Source of the DNA: a candidate division TA06 bacterium
GTDB taxonomy: Bacteria; Hydrothermota; DG-26; E44-bin18; JADFOU01
NCBI GenBank assembly: GCA_022562655.1
Contig: JADFOU010000047.1
Location: 1-10,353 of the forward strand
DNA length: 10,353 bases
Reading direction: 5' to 3'
The notes beneath the pieces were generated by a model that made no database searches, had not been told where the DNA came from, and was given only the letters and a program-made list of their open reading frames with translations. A program made the translations under genes and the position numbers. Of the stretch, positions 1 to 6,759 are shown piece after piece (positions within the stretch are counted from its first letter, which is position 1; each line of letters opens with the position of its first letter).

Positions 1-70
1 TTTACCACTAAGACACAAAGGACTTCTCGAAAAGTAGAACTGCTGGCCTATTTGGAGAGGACGCAGAGAA
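1..70. repeat. Dispersed intergenic repeat, interrupted copy
   Basis: Positions 1-23 match 8602-8624 at 18 of 23 positions, and AGAGGACGCAGA at 56-67 is identical to 8618-8629. The two matching parts are separated here by about 32 nt, whereas they overlap at 8602-8630, so this looks like an interrupted or degenerate copy of the same family. It lies upstream of the CcmD-like gene and appears noncoding. The remaining stretch to 137 is AT-rich, and I see no convincing promoter in it. Confidence 0.6.
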
Positions 71-137
71 CAAACCATCATTTTAAATAAAAAAGGTCAG
101 ACTAATTATTACCAATTTCCAGCCCCTATAGATAAAA

Positions 138-263
138 ATGAAATATCTTTTTCTTGCTTACACTATATTCTGGATCTTTCTCTTTGGTTATCTCTTCCGC
201 CTTTCAAGAAAACAGAAGAGATTGGAAAAGGAGATTGAAAACCTGAAGGAAGGCAGACAATAG
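138..263 (+). CDS. ccmD: CcmD family small membrane protein (41 aa)
   Basis: This short reading frame encodes a 41-residue protein. It has one hydrophobic segment at about residues 3-20 (MKYLFLAYTIFWIFLFGYLF), followed by a basic stretch (RLSRKQKR) and a charged helical tail ending in LKEGRQ. That layout of a short N-terminus, an aromatic-rich transmembrane helix and a basic cytoplasmic helix is typical of CcmD. CcmD acts with the CcmABC heme-handling complex in the inner membrane during cytochrome c maturation. No ccmA, ccmB or ccmC is visible; they would be expected upstream, outside the window. There is no clear Shine-Dalgarno sequence before the ATG. The assignment rests on size and composition rather than catalytic residues, so an unrelated one-helix protein remains possible. 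Confidence 0.68.
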   Translation: MKYLFLAYTIFWIFLFGYLFRLSRKQKRLEKEIENLKEGRQ

Positions 264-333
264 ACCATAGACCTTTGACTATGGACTAAAGGCTTCAGTC
301 TAAAGTCAAATGTCTAAAGTCTGAAGTCAAATG
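261..333 (+). repeat. Inverted repeat plus repeat leader running into the nfo start
   Basis: Positions 261-270 and 279-288 form imperfect inverted arms (CCATAG/CTATGG extended by TAG/CTA, one A-A mismatch) with an 8-nt spacer. The left arm includes the stop codon of the CcmD-like gene. Positions 297-333 are built from variants of AGTCTAAAGTC and AGTCAAATG, and the last ATG is the nfo start codon. The same 37-nt leader occurs at 7572-7608 before moaA with 30 of 37 positions identical. No Shine-Dalgarno sequence is visible. Confidence 0.7.
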
Positions 334-1215
334 CGATTTGGTTTCCATATCTCCATCGCTGGGGGTTTTTCCCGCGTGGTTGAGAGGGCCCTCCAAAAAG
401 GTTGTGAGACAATTCAGATGTTCTCCCGGAACCCCCGCGGCTGGCGATATGGTCCGATGGATTCAGAAGAAATCGAATCGTTCAAAAGGAATATCGCCAA
501 AACTGGCCTCACTCCCATCTTCCTCCACCTTCCTTATCTACCCAACCTGGCTTCCCCTAAGAAGGAGCTCTACAAAGCCTCCATCTCTTCTCTCGTGGAA
601 GAACTCAAAAGAGGTGAAACCCTTGGAGCTCAGTTTGTCATTACGCATATTGGGAATAGACTTGAAACTTCTGAAGAGGAGGGGATCAAAAGGGTCGGAG
701 AAGCACTTAACCGTACCCTTGATTCTGTGAAAAATGGATCGTTGTCACAGGTATCCCTGCCTGACCGGCAGGCAGGCCTGCCTGTTCTCCTTTTAGAGAA
801 CACCGCCGGTCAGGGTTCTGAGATTGGATATCAATTCGACCAGCTCAGAGAGATTCTGGATCAGGTGGAGGAGAAGGGGCGTGTTGGGGTTTGTTTGGAT
901 ACCGCTCATGTCTTTGCAGGGGGATATGACATCTCCACAGAAGAGGGGGTGGAGAAGACATTCCGGGAGTTTGATAAGACCATTGGAATTGAGAGATTAA
1001 AAGTTCTACATCTAAATGATTCCCTCGTTCCTCTGGGATCCCGGAAGGATCGCCACTGGCATATAGGAAAAGGAGAGATCGGACTGGAGGGATTCCGTGC
1101 CATAGTGAATCATCCATCCCTTACTCATCTTTCTGGAATTATGGAGACCCCACGGAAGAGCGATGCGGAAGATCACATGAATATGAGGACTTTGAAGAGG
1201 CTGAGAAGGCAGTAA
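331..1215 (+). CDS. nfo: Deoxyribonuclease IV (AP endonuclease, Nfo family)
   Basis: Endonuclease IV cleaves DNA 5' of abasic sites and trims blocked 3' ends in base excision repair, in the cytoplasm. This 294-residue protein has the expected TIM-barrel signatures and all nine trinuclear zinc ligands: H66, H106, E156 (in ENTAGQG), D190 and H193 (LDTAHVFAGGYD), H227 (HLNDS), D240 and H242 (DRHWH) and E272 (METP). It opens with GFHISIAGG, which fits the family start, so 331 is chosen. There is no Shine-Dalgarno sequence; the start codon ends a dispersed repeat. About 10 residues (SLPDRQAGLP, 142-151) just before the E156 strand are encoded by a palindromic repeat and push E156 about 11 residues later than in E. 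coli Nfo. Every ligand is intact, so the enzyme is probably active. Confidence 0.95.
   Translation: MRFGFHISIAGGFSRVVERALQKGCETIQMFSRNPRGWRYGPMDSEEIESFKRNIAKTGLTPIFLHLPYLPNLASPKKELYKASISSLVEELKRGETLGAQFVITHIGNRLETSEEEGIKRVGEALNRTLDSVKNGSLSQVSLPDRQAGLPVLLLENTAGQGSEIGYQFDQLREILDQVEEKGRVGVCLDTAHVFAGGYDISTEEGVEKTFREFDKTIGIERLKVLHLNDSLVPLGSRKDRHWHIGKGEIGLEGFRAIVNHPSLTHLSGIMETPRKSDAEDHMNMRTLKRLRRQ
756..784. repeat. Palindromic CCTGCCTG/CAGGCAGG element inside nfo
   Basis: Three 8-nt arms lie in a row: CCTGCCTG at 756-763, CAGGCAGG at 769-776 and CCTGCCTG at 777-784. The first two form a hairpin with a 5-nt loop and the last two form a perfect 16-nt palindrome. The element is in frame and encodes LPDRQAGLP. 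I recall DRQAG-type insertions of similar repeats in proteins of uncultured bacteria, but cannot confirm that here. Confidence 0.8.
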
Positions 1216-1490
1216 CAAAAAACAAAAAAAGGAACTTTAACACTCTGGATGGTTGGGACAGACTTTCCATAGAATAAGTCCATTTGTCAAATGTCAAGCC
1301 TGTCCTTCGGTGCTCGTTAGAAGCCTGCCCTCGACTCGACTGAGCTCGCCGAAGTCCGAAGCCACAAAGCGAAGGAGGGCGAAGGAGGGGGTCGAAGATC
1401 CTTCGAGTAATCGGAGGGCACCGTTCCCAATAATCCCTATATCTAAAAAAAGGTAATTGAGTCCACTCTTCTCCCATCCCACTTTTTCTG
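1216..1490. repeat. Noncoding repeat-rich intergenic stretch
   Basis: I see no credible gene in this gap. It holds a tandem 10-mer GCGAAGGAGG at 1369-1378 and 1379-1388, a hairpin TCGAAG-ATC-CTTCGA at 1392-1406, and outer inverted arms CGGTGC (1308-1313) and GCACCG (1418-1423) that bracket the cluster. The G+C-rich block at about 1300-1425 is flanked by A-rich sequence. This fits a dispersed noncoding repeat, with the amidohydrolase promoter following it. Confidence 0.55.
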
Positions 1491-1519
1491 TTGACCAACC
1501 GACCTTTTGGTTTTATAAT
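1491..1519 (+). promoter_or_regulatory. Sigma-70-type promoter for the amidohydrolase pair
   Basis: TTGACC at 1491-1496 and a perfect TATAAT at 1514-1519 are separated by 17 nt, the optimal spacing. Transcription would start near 1526, leaving a leader of about 23 nt. That leader contains the Shine-Dalgarno sequence GAAGGGAG just before the ATG at 1549. A weak inverted repeat (ACCAA 1494-1498, TTGGT 1507-1511) lies in the spacer. Confidence 0.8.
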
Positions 1520-1548
1520 GCCTCAAAAACAGAAGAAGGGAGACGATA

Positions 1549-4500
1549 ATGTCCGTTCATTATCATACAGCAATCCGATGGGGTCTTCTATTTGCCCTCC
1601 TCCTATTTGTACCGGAAGCGGAACCCCAGACCGCACCCCCAGAAGGACTGAGAAAAAATACGCCCACTGTCCATGCATTCGTCAACGGACGGATCATCAC
1701 AGCACCGGGAAAGGTGATTGAAAAGGGGAGCCTTGTCATCCGGGAGGGGATCATTGAGGCGGTGGGGAAAAAGGTGAAGATTCCTGAGGATGCACGGGTA
1801 TGGGATCTGAAGGGGATGTCGGTCTATCCCGGGTTGATTGAATCCTATTCCGAGATTGGCATGCCCAAAAAACCAAAACCTGAAAAGAGAGACGAACCCC
1901 AATCACGAGTCACGAGTCACGAATCTCCCGTACGGGGTGCTTCATACTGGAATCCCACTGTTCAAGCCCATCACAAGGGAGCAGAGCTCTTCATGCCGGA
2001 TACGAGTGAGGCGAAAAAATTGAGGTCTCAGGGGTTCACCACCGCCCTCGCTGTCCCGACCAACGGGATCTTTAAAGGGACGAGTGTCCTGGTTAATTTG
2101 GGTGAGGGGAAGGCAAATGAACTCATCGTAAAGTCCCAGGTCGCACATCATATTGCCCTTGAGCGCAATCGGGAAGGCTATCCAAACTCCCTCATGGGAG
2201 TCATTGCACTCGTCCGTCAGACTTTCTACGATGCGGACTGGTATCGAAAGGCTCATGAGGTTTTTACGAGAAATCCAAAACTTCCGAGGCCAGAAACCAA
2301 TGAAGCCCTCGCCTCTTTGGTGGATGCAATTGAAGAAAAACTTCCCTTCATCATTGAAACCACCGATGAACTCAGCCTTCTCCGGGCGGATCGGATCGCC
2401 CAAGAATTCTCTCTCCCCCTCATTGTTCGGGGGAGCGGGATGGAATACAGACGGCTCAATGCCGTCCGGAAGACCCGCCGCCCCATCCTCCTGCCGGTCA
2501 ACTTCCCCAAGCCTCCAACCGTGGAAACACCCGAAGATGCCTATCAGGTAACTCTCAGGGAATTCCGTCACTGGGATGCGGCTCCAGAAAACCCAAAAAG
2601 ACTGAAGGAGGCTGGAATTCTCTTTGCGTTCACTTCGCAGGAAGAGGACCCAGGGACGGGTTCTGGCAAGTCAGAACACAAAGAAGGGAAAGTTTTCTTG
2701 GATCGAGTTCGGCAGATAGTCAAGCGAGGACTTTCCAAAGAAGAGGTTCTAAGAGCCTTAACCACAAATCCTGCAAAACTCTTTGGAGTTGAGAAGAGAT
2801 TAGGTACCCTGGAAGTAGGAAAGATGGCCAATTTCGTCATAACAGAGGGAGACCTCTTTGAAGAAAAATCAAAGATCCGAGAGGTCTGGATTGATGGAAA
2901 GCGATATGAGGTAGAGCCTATTCCAGAGGTGGATCCACGAGGAGAGTGGGTCGTCAACGTCCGAATTGGACAGGAAGAAGAGGAGTGGACCCTTACCCTG
3001 AAAAAGGATTTGGATTGGTCTGAGAAGGCTTCTGCCTTTCTCTTAAAGGGGAAAATCAAGAAGGAGAAGCATGAAGAAAAACTGAAAAGGGCACTTCTCA
3101 CCCGATCAAAACTCAAATTCGTATTTTCCGGAGACTCCCTTGGACATCCAGGAGTCATTCGTATGACGGGTATCGTGGAGTCACCTGAAAAAGGGGAGAC
3201 CCTGGAAATATACGGCAGGGGAGAGTGGGGGGATGGAAGTGAATTTACCTGGTCGGCGACGCGCAAGGTTCCCTTTAAACCAGAACGAGAACCGTTAGAT
3301 TCTCTACCTGACAAAATGGCTTCTTTTCCAACTGTCTATCCTCAAGGGGCATTCGGAAGAACTCGGATTCCGGATCAGCCGGAGGTGGTGGTGGTCAAAG
3401 GGGCAACTCTTTGGACCTGCGCTCCAGAGGGACGGATCGAGAATGGAGACCTTCTCATACGGAAGGGGAAGATCGTCAAAGTGGGGAAAGGTCTAAAAGT
3501 TCCCAAAGGGGCGGTGCTCATAGATGGAAAAGGAAAACATCTCACTCCCGGGATCATTGACTGCCATTCCCACATTGCAGGAACCGGGGGGCTCAACGAG
3601 TCAGGGCAGGCAGTCTCGGCAGAGGTACGGATCGGTGATGTGATCAATGGCGATGACATTTCGATCTATCGAGAACTGGCAGGCGGGGTGACCTCGGCGA
3701 ATATTCTCCACGGCTCCGCCAACCCCATCGGAGGTCAGAACCAGGTAATCAAACTTCGCTGGGGGGGGACACCGGAAGAGTTGAAGTTCGAGGGGGCACC
3801 TCCCGGGATCAAGTTTGCTCTGGGGGAAAATGTCAAGCAGTCGAACTGGGGAGAACGTTTTACAACGCGCTATCCCCAAACCCGAATGGGGGTGGAGGAG
3901 ATTATGCGAGATGCGTTCCGAGCCGCTTTAGATTATGAGAGGGAGTGGAAAGGAGGAGGGAAGGGACTTCCCCCCAGGACGGATCTTGAACTGGAGGCCA
4001 TCTTAGAGATTCTCAAGGGAAAGAGGCTCGTCCACTGCCACTCCTATCGTCAGGATGAGATCTTAATGTTGATGCGCCTCGCGGAGGCGTTCGGGTTTCG
4101 AATCGCTACTTTCCAGCATATCTTGGAGGGATATAAGGTAGCGGATGTGATGGCAAAGCATGGTGCGGGGGGTTCCACCTTTAGTGATTGGTGGGCATAC
4201 AAATTTGAGGTCTATGATGCCATCCCCTATAATGGTGTCCTCATGCATGGAGAGGGGGTGGTGGTCTCCTACAATTCAGATAGCAGTGAGTTGGCGAGGC
4301 GGCTCAACTTGGAAGCGGCGAAGGCAGTGAAATACGGTGGGATCATAGAGGAAGATGCCCTCAAGTTCATCACCCTCAACCCTGCGAAGCAGTTGAGGAT
4401 TGATCATCGGGTCGGCTCCCTCGAATCGGGAAAGGATGCAGATTTTGTCCTTTGGTCCGGTCACCCTCTCTCCTCTTATACGTTTTGTGAGCAGACTTGG

Positions 4501-4659
4501 ATTGACGGTCGGAGATATTTTGACCGTGAAGAAGACCGAAAGATAAATGAGAACAATCAAAAGGAGAGGACGCATTTGATCCAGAAAATTCTGACTCTGG
4601 AGATTGAGAAAAAGAAAAAGGAGAAGGAAGAATGGAAAAAGGAATGGGAGTTGGAATAA
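1549..4659 (+). CDS. Large exported amidohydrolase with two amidohydrolase-like domains
   Basis: This 1036-residue protein opens with a signal peptide (about 1-26) and has a good Shine-Dalgarno sequence, which supports the 1549 start. Residues about 40-455 form a first amidohydrolase-like domain. A beta-rich linker covers about 460-600, and a second domain spans about 612-985. A Lys/Glu-rich tail closes the protein. The second domain keeps the superfamily metal residues: H673 and H675 (DCHSH), K763 (possible carboxylated lysine), H829/H831, H857 and D911. The first domain lacks them: Y100 and E102 replace HxH, and E270, R294 and Q364 occupy the later ligand regions. Substrate is unknown; cyclic amides, imides or dipeptides are possible. 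Residues about 118-130 come from an in-frame repeat. The stop overlaps the start of the next gene, so the two proteins are probably made and used together. Confidence 0.88.
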   Translation: MSVHYHTAIRWGLLFALLLFVPEAEPQTAPPEGLRKNTPTVHAFVNGRIITAPGKVIEKGSLVIREGIIEAVGKKVKIPEDARVWDLKGMSVYPGLIESYSEIGMPKKPKPEKRDEPQSRVTSHESPVRGASYWNPTVQAHHKGAELFMPDTSEAKKLRSQGFTTALAVPTNGIFKGTSVLVNLGEGKANELIVKSQVAHHIALERNREGYPNSLMGVIALVRQTFYDADWYRKAHEVFTRNPKLPRPETNEALASLVDAIEEKLPFIIETTDELSLLRADRIAQEFSLPLIVRGSGMEYRRLNAVRKTRRPILLPVNFPKPPTVETPEDAYQVTLREFRHWDAAPENPKRLKEAGILFAFTSQEEDPGTGSGKSEHKEGKVFLDRVRQIVKRGLSKEEVLRALTTNPAKLFGVEKRLGTLEVGKMANFVITEGDLFEEKSKIREVWIDGKRYEVEPIPEVDPRGEWVVNVRIGQEEEEWTLTLKKDLDWSEKASAFLLKGKIKKEKHEEKLKRALLTRSKLKFVFSGDSLGHPGVIRMTGIVESPEKGETLEIYGRGEWGDGSEFTWSATRKVPFKPEREPLDSLPDKMASFPTVYPQGAFGRTRIPDQPEVVVVKGATLWTCAPEGRIENGDLLIRKGKIVKVGKGLKVPKGAVLIDGKGKHLTPGIIDCHSHIAGTGGLNESGQAVSAEVRIGDVINGDDISIYRELAGGVTSANILHGSANPIGGQNQVIKLRWGGTPEELKFEGAPPGIKFALGENVKQSNWGERFTTRYPQTRMGVEEIMRDAFRAALDYEREWKGGGKGLPPRTDLELEAILEILKGKRLVHCHSYRQDEILMLMRLAEAFGFRIATFQHILEGYKVADVMAKHGAGGSTFSDWWAYKFEVYDAIPYNGVLMHGEGVVVSYNSDSSELARRLNLEAAKAVKYGGIIEEDALKFITLNPAKQLRIDHRVGSLESGKDADFVLWSGHPLSSYTFCEQTWIDGRRYFDREEDRKINENNQKERTHLIQKILTLEIEKKKKEKEEWKKEWELE
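1903..1937. repeat. In-frame TCACGAG triplicate plus palindrome inside the amidohydrolase gene
   Basis: Three consecutive 7-mers (TCACGAG, TCACGAG, TCACGAA) occupy 1903-1923, followed by the perfect 10-nt palindrome CCCGTACGGG at 1927-1936. The 21-nt triplicate keeps frame and encodes SRVTSHES. It lies in a Lys/Pro/Glu-rich loop (residues about 105-130) after the position where the HxH motif would be, so it is probably a tolerated loop insertion. Confidence 0.7.
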
Positions 4660-4661
4660 TG
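4646..4661 (+). promoter_or_regulatory. Shine-Dalgarno and TAATG overlap that set the second amidohydrolase start
   Basis: GGGAG at 4646-4650 lies 8 nt before ATG 4659-4661. The A of that ATG is the last base of the upstream TAA stop (4657-4659). An in-frame ATG at 4632 would add MEKGMGVGI ahead of a clean signal peptide, so 4659 is preferred. The overlap suggests translational coupling by reinitiation. Confidence 0.75.
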
Positions 4662-5972
4662 AAAAAAGTCTTTTTCTTTTGTAACATAATCGTTTTAAAT
4701 CTGCTGAATCCGCTGATGACCTTCTCCTCAGACCAGATTCCCGGGAGGAGACAAGAAAGACCTGTGGCTTTGGTGGGTGGGATGATTCATCCGGTGAATG
4801 GGGAAACCCTCAAAAAGGGAACCCTCGTCTTCGATCAGGGAAAGATTACGGCCATAGGAAAAGAAATCTCTATTCCTCAAGGTGCGGAGTCCATTGATAT
4901 TTCCGGAAAGCATCTCTACCCGGGCCTCATCAGTGGAAATACAACCATGGGTCTTACGGAGATCGGGGCGGTTCGGGCAACTCGAGATATGACGGAGACA
5001 GGAAGGATCAATCCCAATGTTCGAGCGGAGGTGGCGGTCAATCCCGAGAGCGAACTGATCCCTGTCACTCGTGCAAATGGGATCACCTCGGTCGTTACGG
5101 CTCCCCGGGGAGGGCTCATCTCAGGGACTTCTGCCCTCATCCATTTGGATGGATGGACCTGGGAGGAGATGACGGTAAAGGCTCCCCTTGCCCTCAATGT
5201 GAATTGGCCCTCCATGACAACCATCCGGGCGTGGTGGATGGAGAAGAGTGAGGAAGAGCAGAGGAAAGATCGGGAGAAGGCATTGAATGAATTGGACCTG
5301 GCAATGAAAGAGGCAAGGGCTTACTGGGTTGCTAAGAAGGCTCGTGGGAAGGTGAAAACGGATCTCCGGTGGGAGGCGATGATTCCCGTCTTCGAACGGG
5401 AGCTTCCAGTTGTTGTCTGGGCAAATGAGATTCAGCAGATTCAGGCGGCTGTAGCGTGGGCAGAAAGGGAGAAATTCAAACTCATCATTGGGGGTGGGTA
5501 CGATGCCTGGAGAGTCACAGACCTCCTGAAGAGGAAGGATATCCCTGTTCTCATCGGAGGGGTTCATCGAAACCCTTCTCGGCGTTGGGAAGAATATGAC
5601 CTCCCCTTTGCCCTCCCATCGAAACTCTATGAGGCGGGGGTCCGGTTTTGTATTGCAAGCGGAGGGTGGACTTCCAACGAGCGAAACCTTCCTTATCATG
5701 CCGCAAAAGCAGCAGCATACGGACTGCCAAAAGAGGAGGCATTGAAAGCGGTCACCCTCTATCCTGCCCAGATATTCGGTGTGGACGATCGGATGGGTTC
5801 ATTGGAAGTGGGGAAGGATGCCACGCTCATCGTCACAACGGGAGATCCTTTAGAGATCACGACTCAGGTGGAGATGGAGTTCATTGAGGGGAAGAGGGTG
5901 GATCTTTCAAGCCGGCATACGATGTTGTATGAAAAATATCAGGAGAAGTATCGGAGGTTGAGGGAAGATTAG
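4659..5972 (+). CDS. Exported amidohydrolase-fold protein lacking metal ligands
   Basis: With the start at 4659 the product is 437 residues and begins with a signal peptide (MKKVFFFCNIIVLNLLNPLM, then TFSSDQ). The rest follows an imidazolonepropionase-like amidohydrolase layout: an N-terminal beta-sandwich half (VALVGGMIHPVNGETLKKGT), PGLI at 88-91, a barrel region, and a C-terminal signature (LYPAQIFGVDDRMGSLEVGKDATLIV). Metal ligands are replaced throughout: N94 and T96 for HxH, W254 where a VHA histidine is expected, G278/G279 for the second histidine region, and G335 for the catalytic aspartate. It therefore looks like a pseudoenzyme or structural partner of the large upstream protein, to which it is coupled by a TAATG overlap. 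A different active site cannot be excluded. A terminator follows 23 nt after the stop. Confidence 0.85.
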   Translation: MKKVFFFCNIIVLNLLNPLMTFSSDQIPGRRQERPVALVGGMIHPVNGETLKKGTLVFDQGKITAIGKEISIPQGAESIDISGKHLYPGLISGNTTMGLTEIGAVRATRDMTETGRINPNVRAEVAVNPESELIPVTRANGITSVVTAPRGGLISGTSALIHLDGWTWEEMTVKAPLALNVNWPSMTTIRAWWMEKSEEEQRKDREKALNELDLAMKEARAYWVAKKARGKVKTDLRWEAMIPVFERELPVVVWANEIQQIQAAVAWAEREKFKLIIGGGYDAWRVTDLLKRKDIPVLIGGVHRNPSRRWEEYDLPFALPSKLYEAGVRFCIASGGWTSNERNLPYHAAKAAAYGLPKEEALKAVTLYPAQIFGVDDRMGSLEVGKDATLIVTTGDPLEITTQVEMEFIEGKRVDLSSRHTMLYEKYQEKYRRLRED

Positions 5973-5995
5973 AGGAAAGTCGGAAAGATTTCTGC

Positions 5996-6024
5996 AAGGG
6001 CGGGAGAAAAATCCGCCCTTTTTC
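5996..6024 (+). terminator. Rho-independent terminator after the amidohydrolase pair
   Basis: AAGGGCGG at 5996-6003 pairs perfectly with CCGCCCTT at 6013-6020 across a 9-nt A-rich loop. The stem runs straight into a T tract (TTCTTT follows). It ends the amidohydrolase transcript and separates it from the TetR/molybdenum cofactor unit. Confidence 0.9.
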
Positions 6025-6047
6025 TTTGTGAAATCCACCATTTTTTA

Positions 6048-6077
6048 CTTGACAAGTCAAGAATTTATTTGTATATT
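6048..6077 (+). promoter_or_regulatory. Sigma-70-type promoter with overlapping operator-like inverted repeat
   Basis: TTGACA at 6049-6054 and TATATT at 6072-6077 are separated by 17 nt, a near-consensus promoter. The -35 box is embedded in an inverted repeat CTTGAC-AA-GTCAAG at 6048-6061; a second overlapping symmetry is ACTTG-A-CAAGT at 6047-6057. An inverted repeat over the -35 box directly before a TetR gene is the usual layout for autorepression. Transcription would begin near 6084. Confidence 0.8.
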
Positions 6078-6127
6078 AGTTTAAAATTTGAACGGTGAGT
6101 CAATAAAGAAATAAGAGACAGATCAGC

Positions 6128-6739
6128 ATGAAAAGTCTAAGAGAAAAGAGATTTGAACAGAAAAAAGTGGAGATCTTGAAGAGCGCAGCCTCTGCCTTCC
6201 GGAAGAAGGGATTTCATGGGACCTCTATGGATGAGATCAGTGATCGGTTGCTGATGACCAAGGGGTCCCTCTATTATTATTTCAAGAATAAAGAAGATCT
6301 TCTTTATGCCTGCCATGATTATTCCCTGAATCGCCTCCTTCAGACTATTGGAGAGATCGAAAAAGATGGAACCTCCTTGGAGGAGAGACTCCACAGGCTC
6401 ATTGTGAACCATGTGAGACATTTGATTGATGAACTCCATGCCTCAGCGATGACTATAGAATTGAATGGTCTCTCTCCGGACCTCCGGACCAAACTGATCA
6501 ATAAGCGGGATCGGTATGAGCGGGAGTTTCGCAAAATAATTCAAGAAGGAATGGAGAAAGGGATTTTCGAGAAGGGTGACCCGAAGTTAGTCACTTTTGC
6601 CATCATGGGGGCTCTTAACTGGATTGCCAGATGGTATTCGCCAGAAGGAGTAGCAAAGTCTGAGAGGATTGGAGAAGTTTTCTCCGATTTTTTTATTCGA
6701 GGACTTCTCAAGAAGATTCTATCAGCGGAATCCGCTTAA
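6128..6739 (+). CDS. TetR/AcrR family transcriptional regulator
   Basis: This 203-residue protein has the TetR DNA-binding domain at about residues 10-60. The first helices carry KKVEILKSAASAFRKKGFHG, and the recognition helix region is MTKGSLYYYFKNKEDLL (43-59). The remaining helices form the ligand-binding and dimer domain. The segment MGALNWIARWYSPEG resembles the C-terminal domain of KstR2/acyl-CoA-responsive TetR members, so an acyl-CoA-type ligand is possible but inferred. The gene follows a strong promoter containing an inverted repeat, which suggests autorepression. It ends 20 nt before moaD, so it probably shares a transcript with the molybdenum cofactor genes. The Shine-Dalgarno sequence is weak. 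A short hairpin (AGCGG/CCGCT, 6724-6736) at its end lacks a T tract and is not a convincing terminator. Confidence 0.92.
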   Translation: MKSLREKRFEQKKVEILKSAASAFRKKGFHGTSMDEISDRLLMTKGSLYYYFKNKEDLLYACHDYSLNRLLQTIGEIEKDGTSLEERLHRLIVNHVRHLIDELHASAMTIELNGLSPDLRTKLINKRDRYEREFRKIIQEGMEKGIFEKGDPKLVTFAIMGALNWIARWYSPEGVAKSERIGEVFSDFFIRGLLKKILSAESA

Positions 6740-6759
6740 TCCGTTGAGAAGGAGAAAAA

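Noticed and set aside
264..330. Promoter for nfo (TTGACT at 275-280)
   Set aside because: No acceptable -10 box occurs at 16-18 nt spacing, and the hexamer is part of the repeat.
1491..1721. Forward frame of 76 residues starting inside the promoter
   Set aside because: Its start overlaps the -35 box and it is out of frame with the signal-peptide gene that has the proper Shine-Dalgarno sequence.
1942..2571. Reverse-strand frame of 209 residues
   Set aside because: It is antisense to the first amidohydrolase domain, with no motif or ribosome binding site.
2568..3314. Long reverse-strand frame (248 residues) under the amidohydrolase gene
   Set aside because: It is Ser/Pro/Arg-rich, has no recognisable domain, and lies fully opposite a well-supported gene; it is a composition shadow.
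5121..5699. Reverse-strand frame of 192 residues
   Set aside because: It is antisense to the second amidohydrolase gene, with no recognisable features.
6084..6127. Molybdenum cofactor riboswitch before the cluster
   Set aside because: The leader after the promoter is only about 44 nt and shows no suitable structure.
6724..6736. Terminator at the tetR end
   Set aside because: The AGCGG/CCGCT hairpin has no following T tract and moaD begins 20 nt after the tetR stop.
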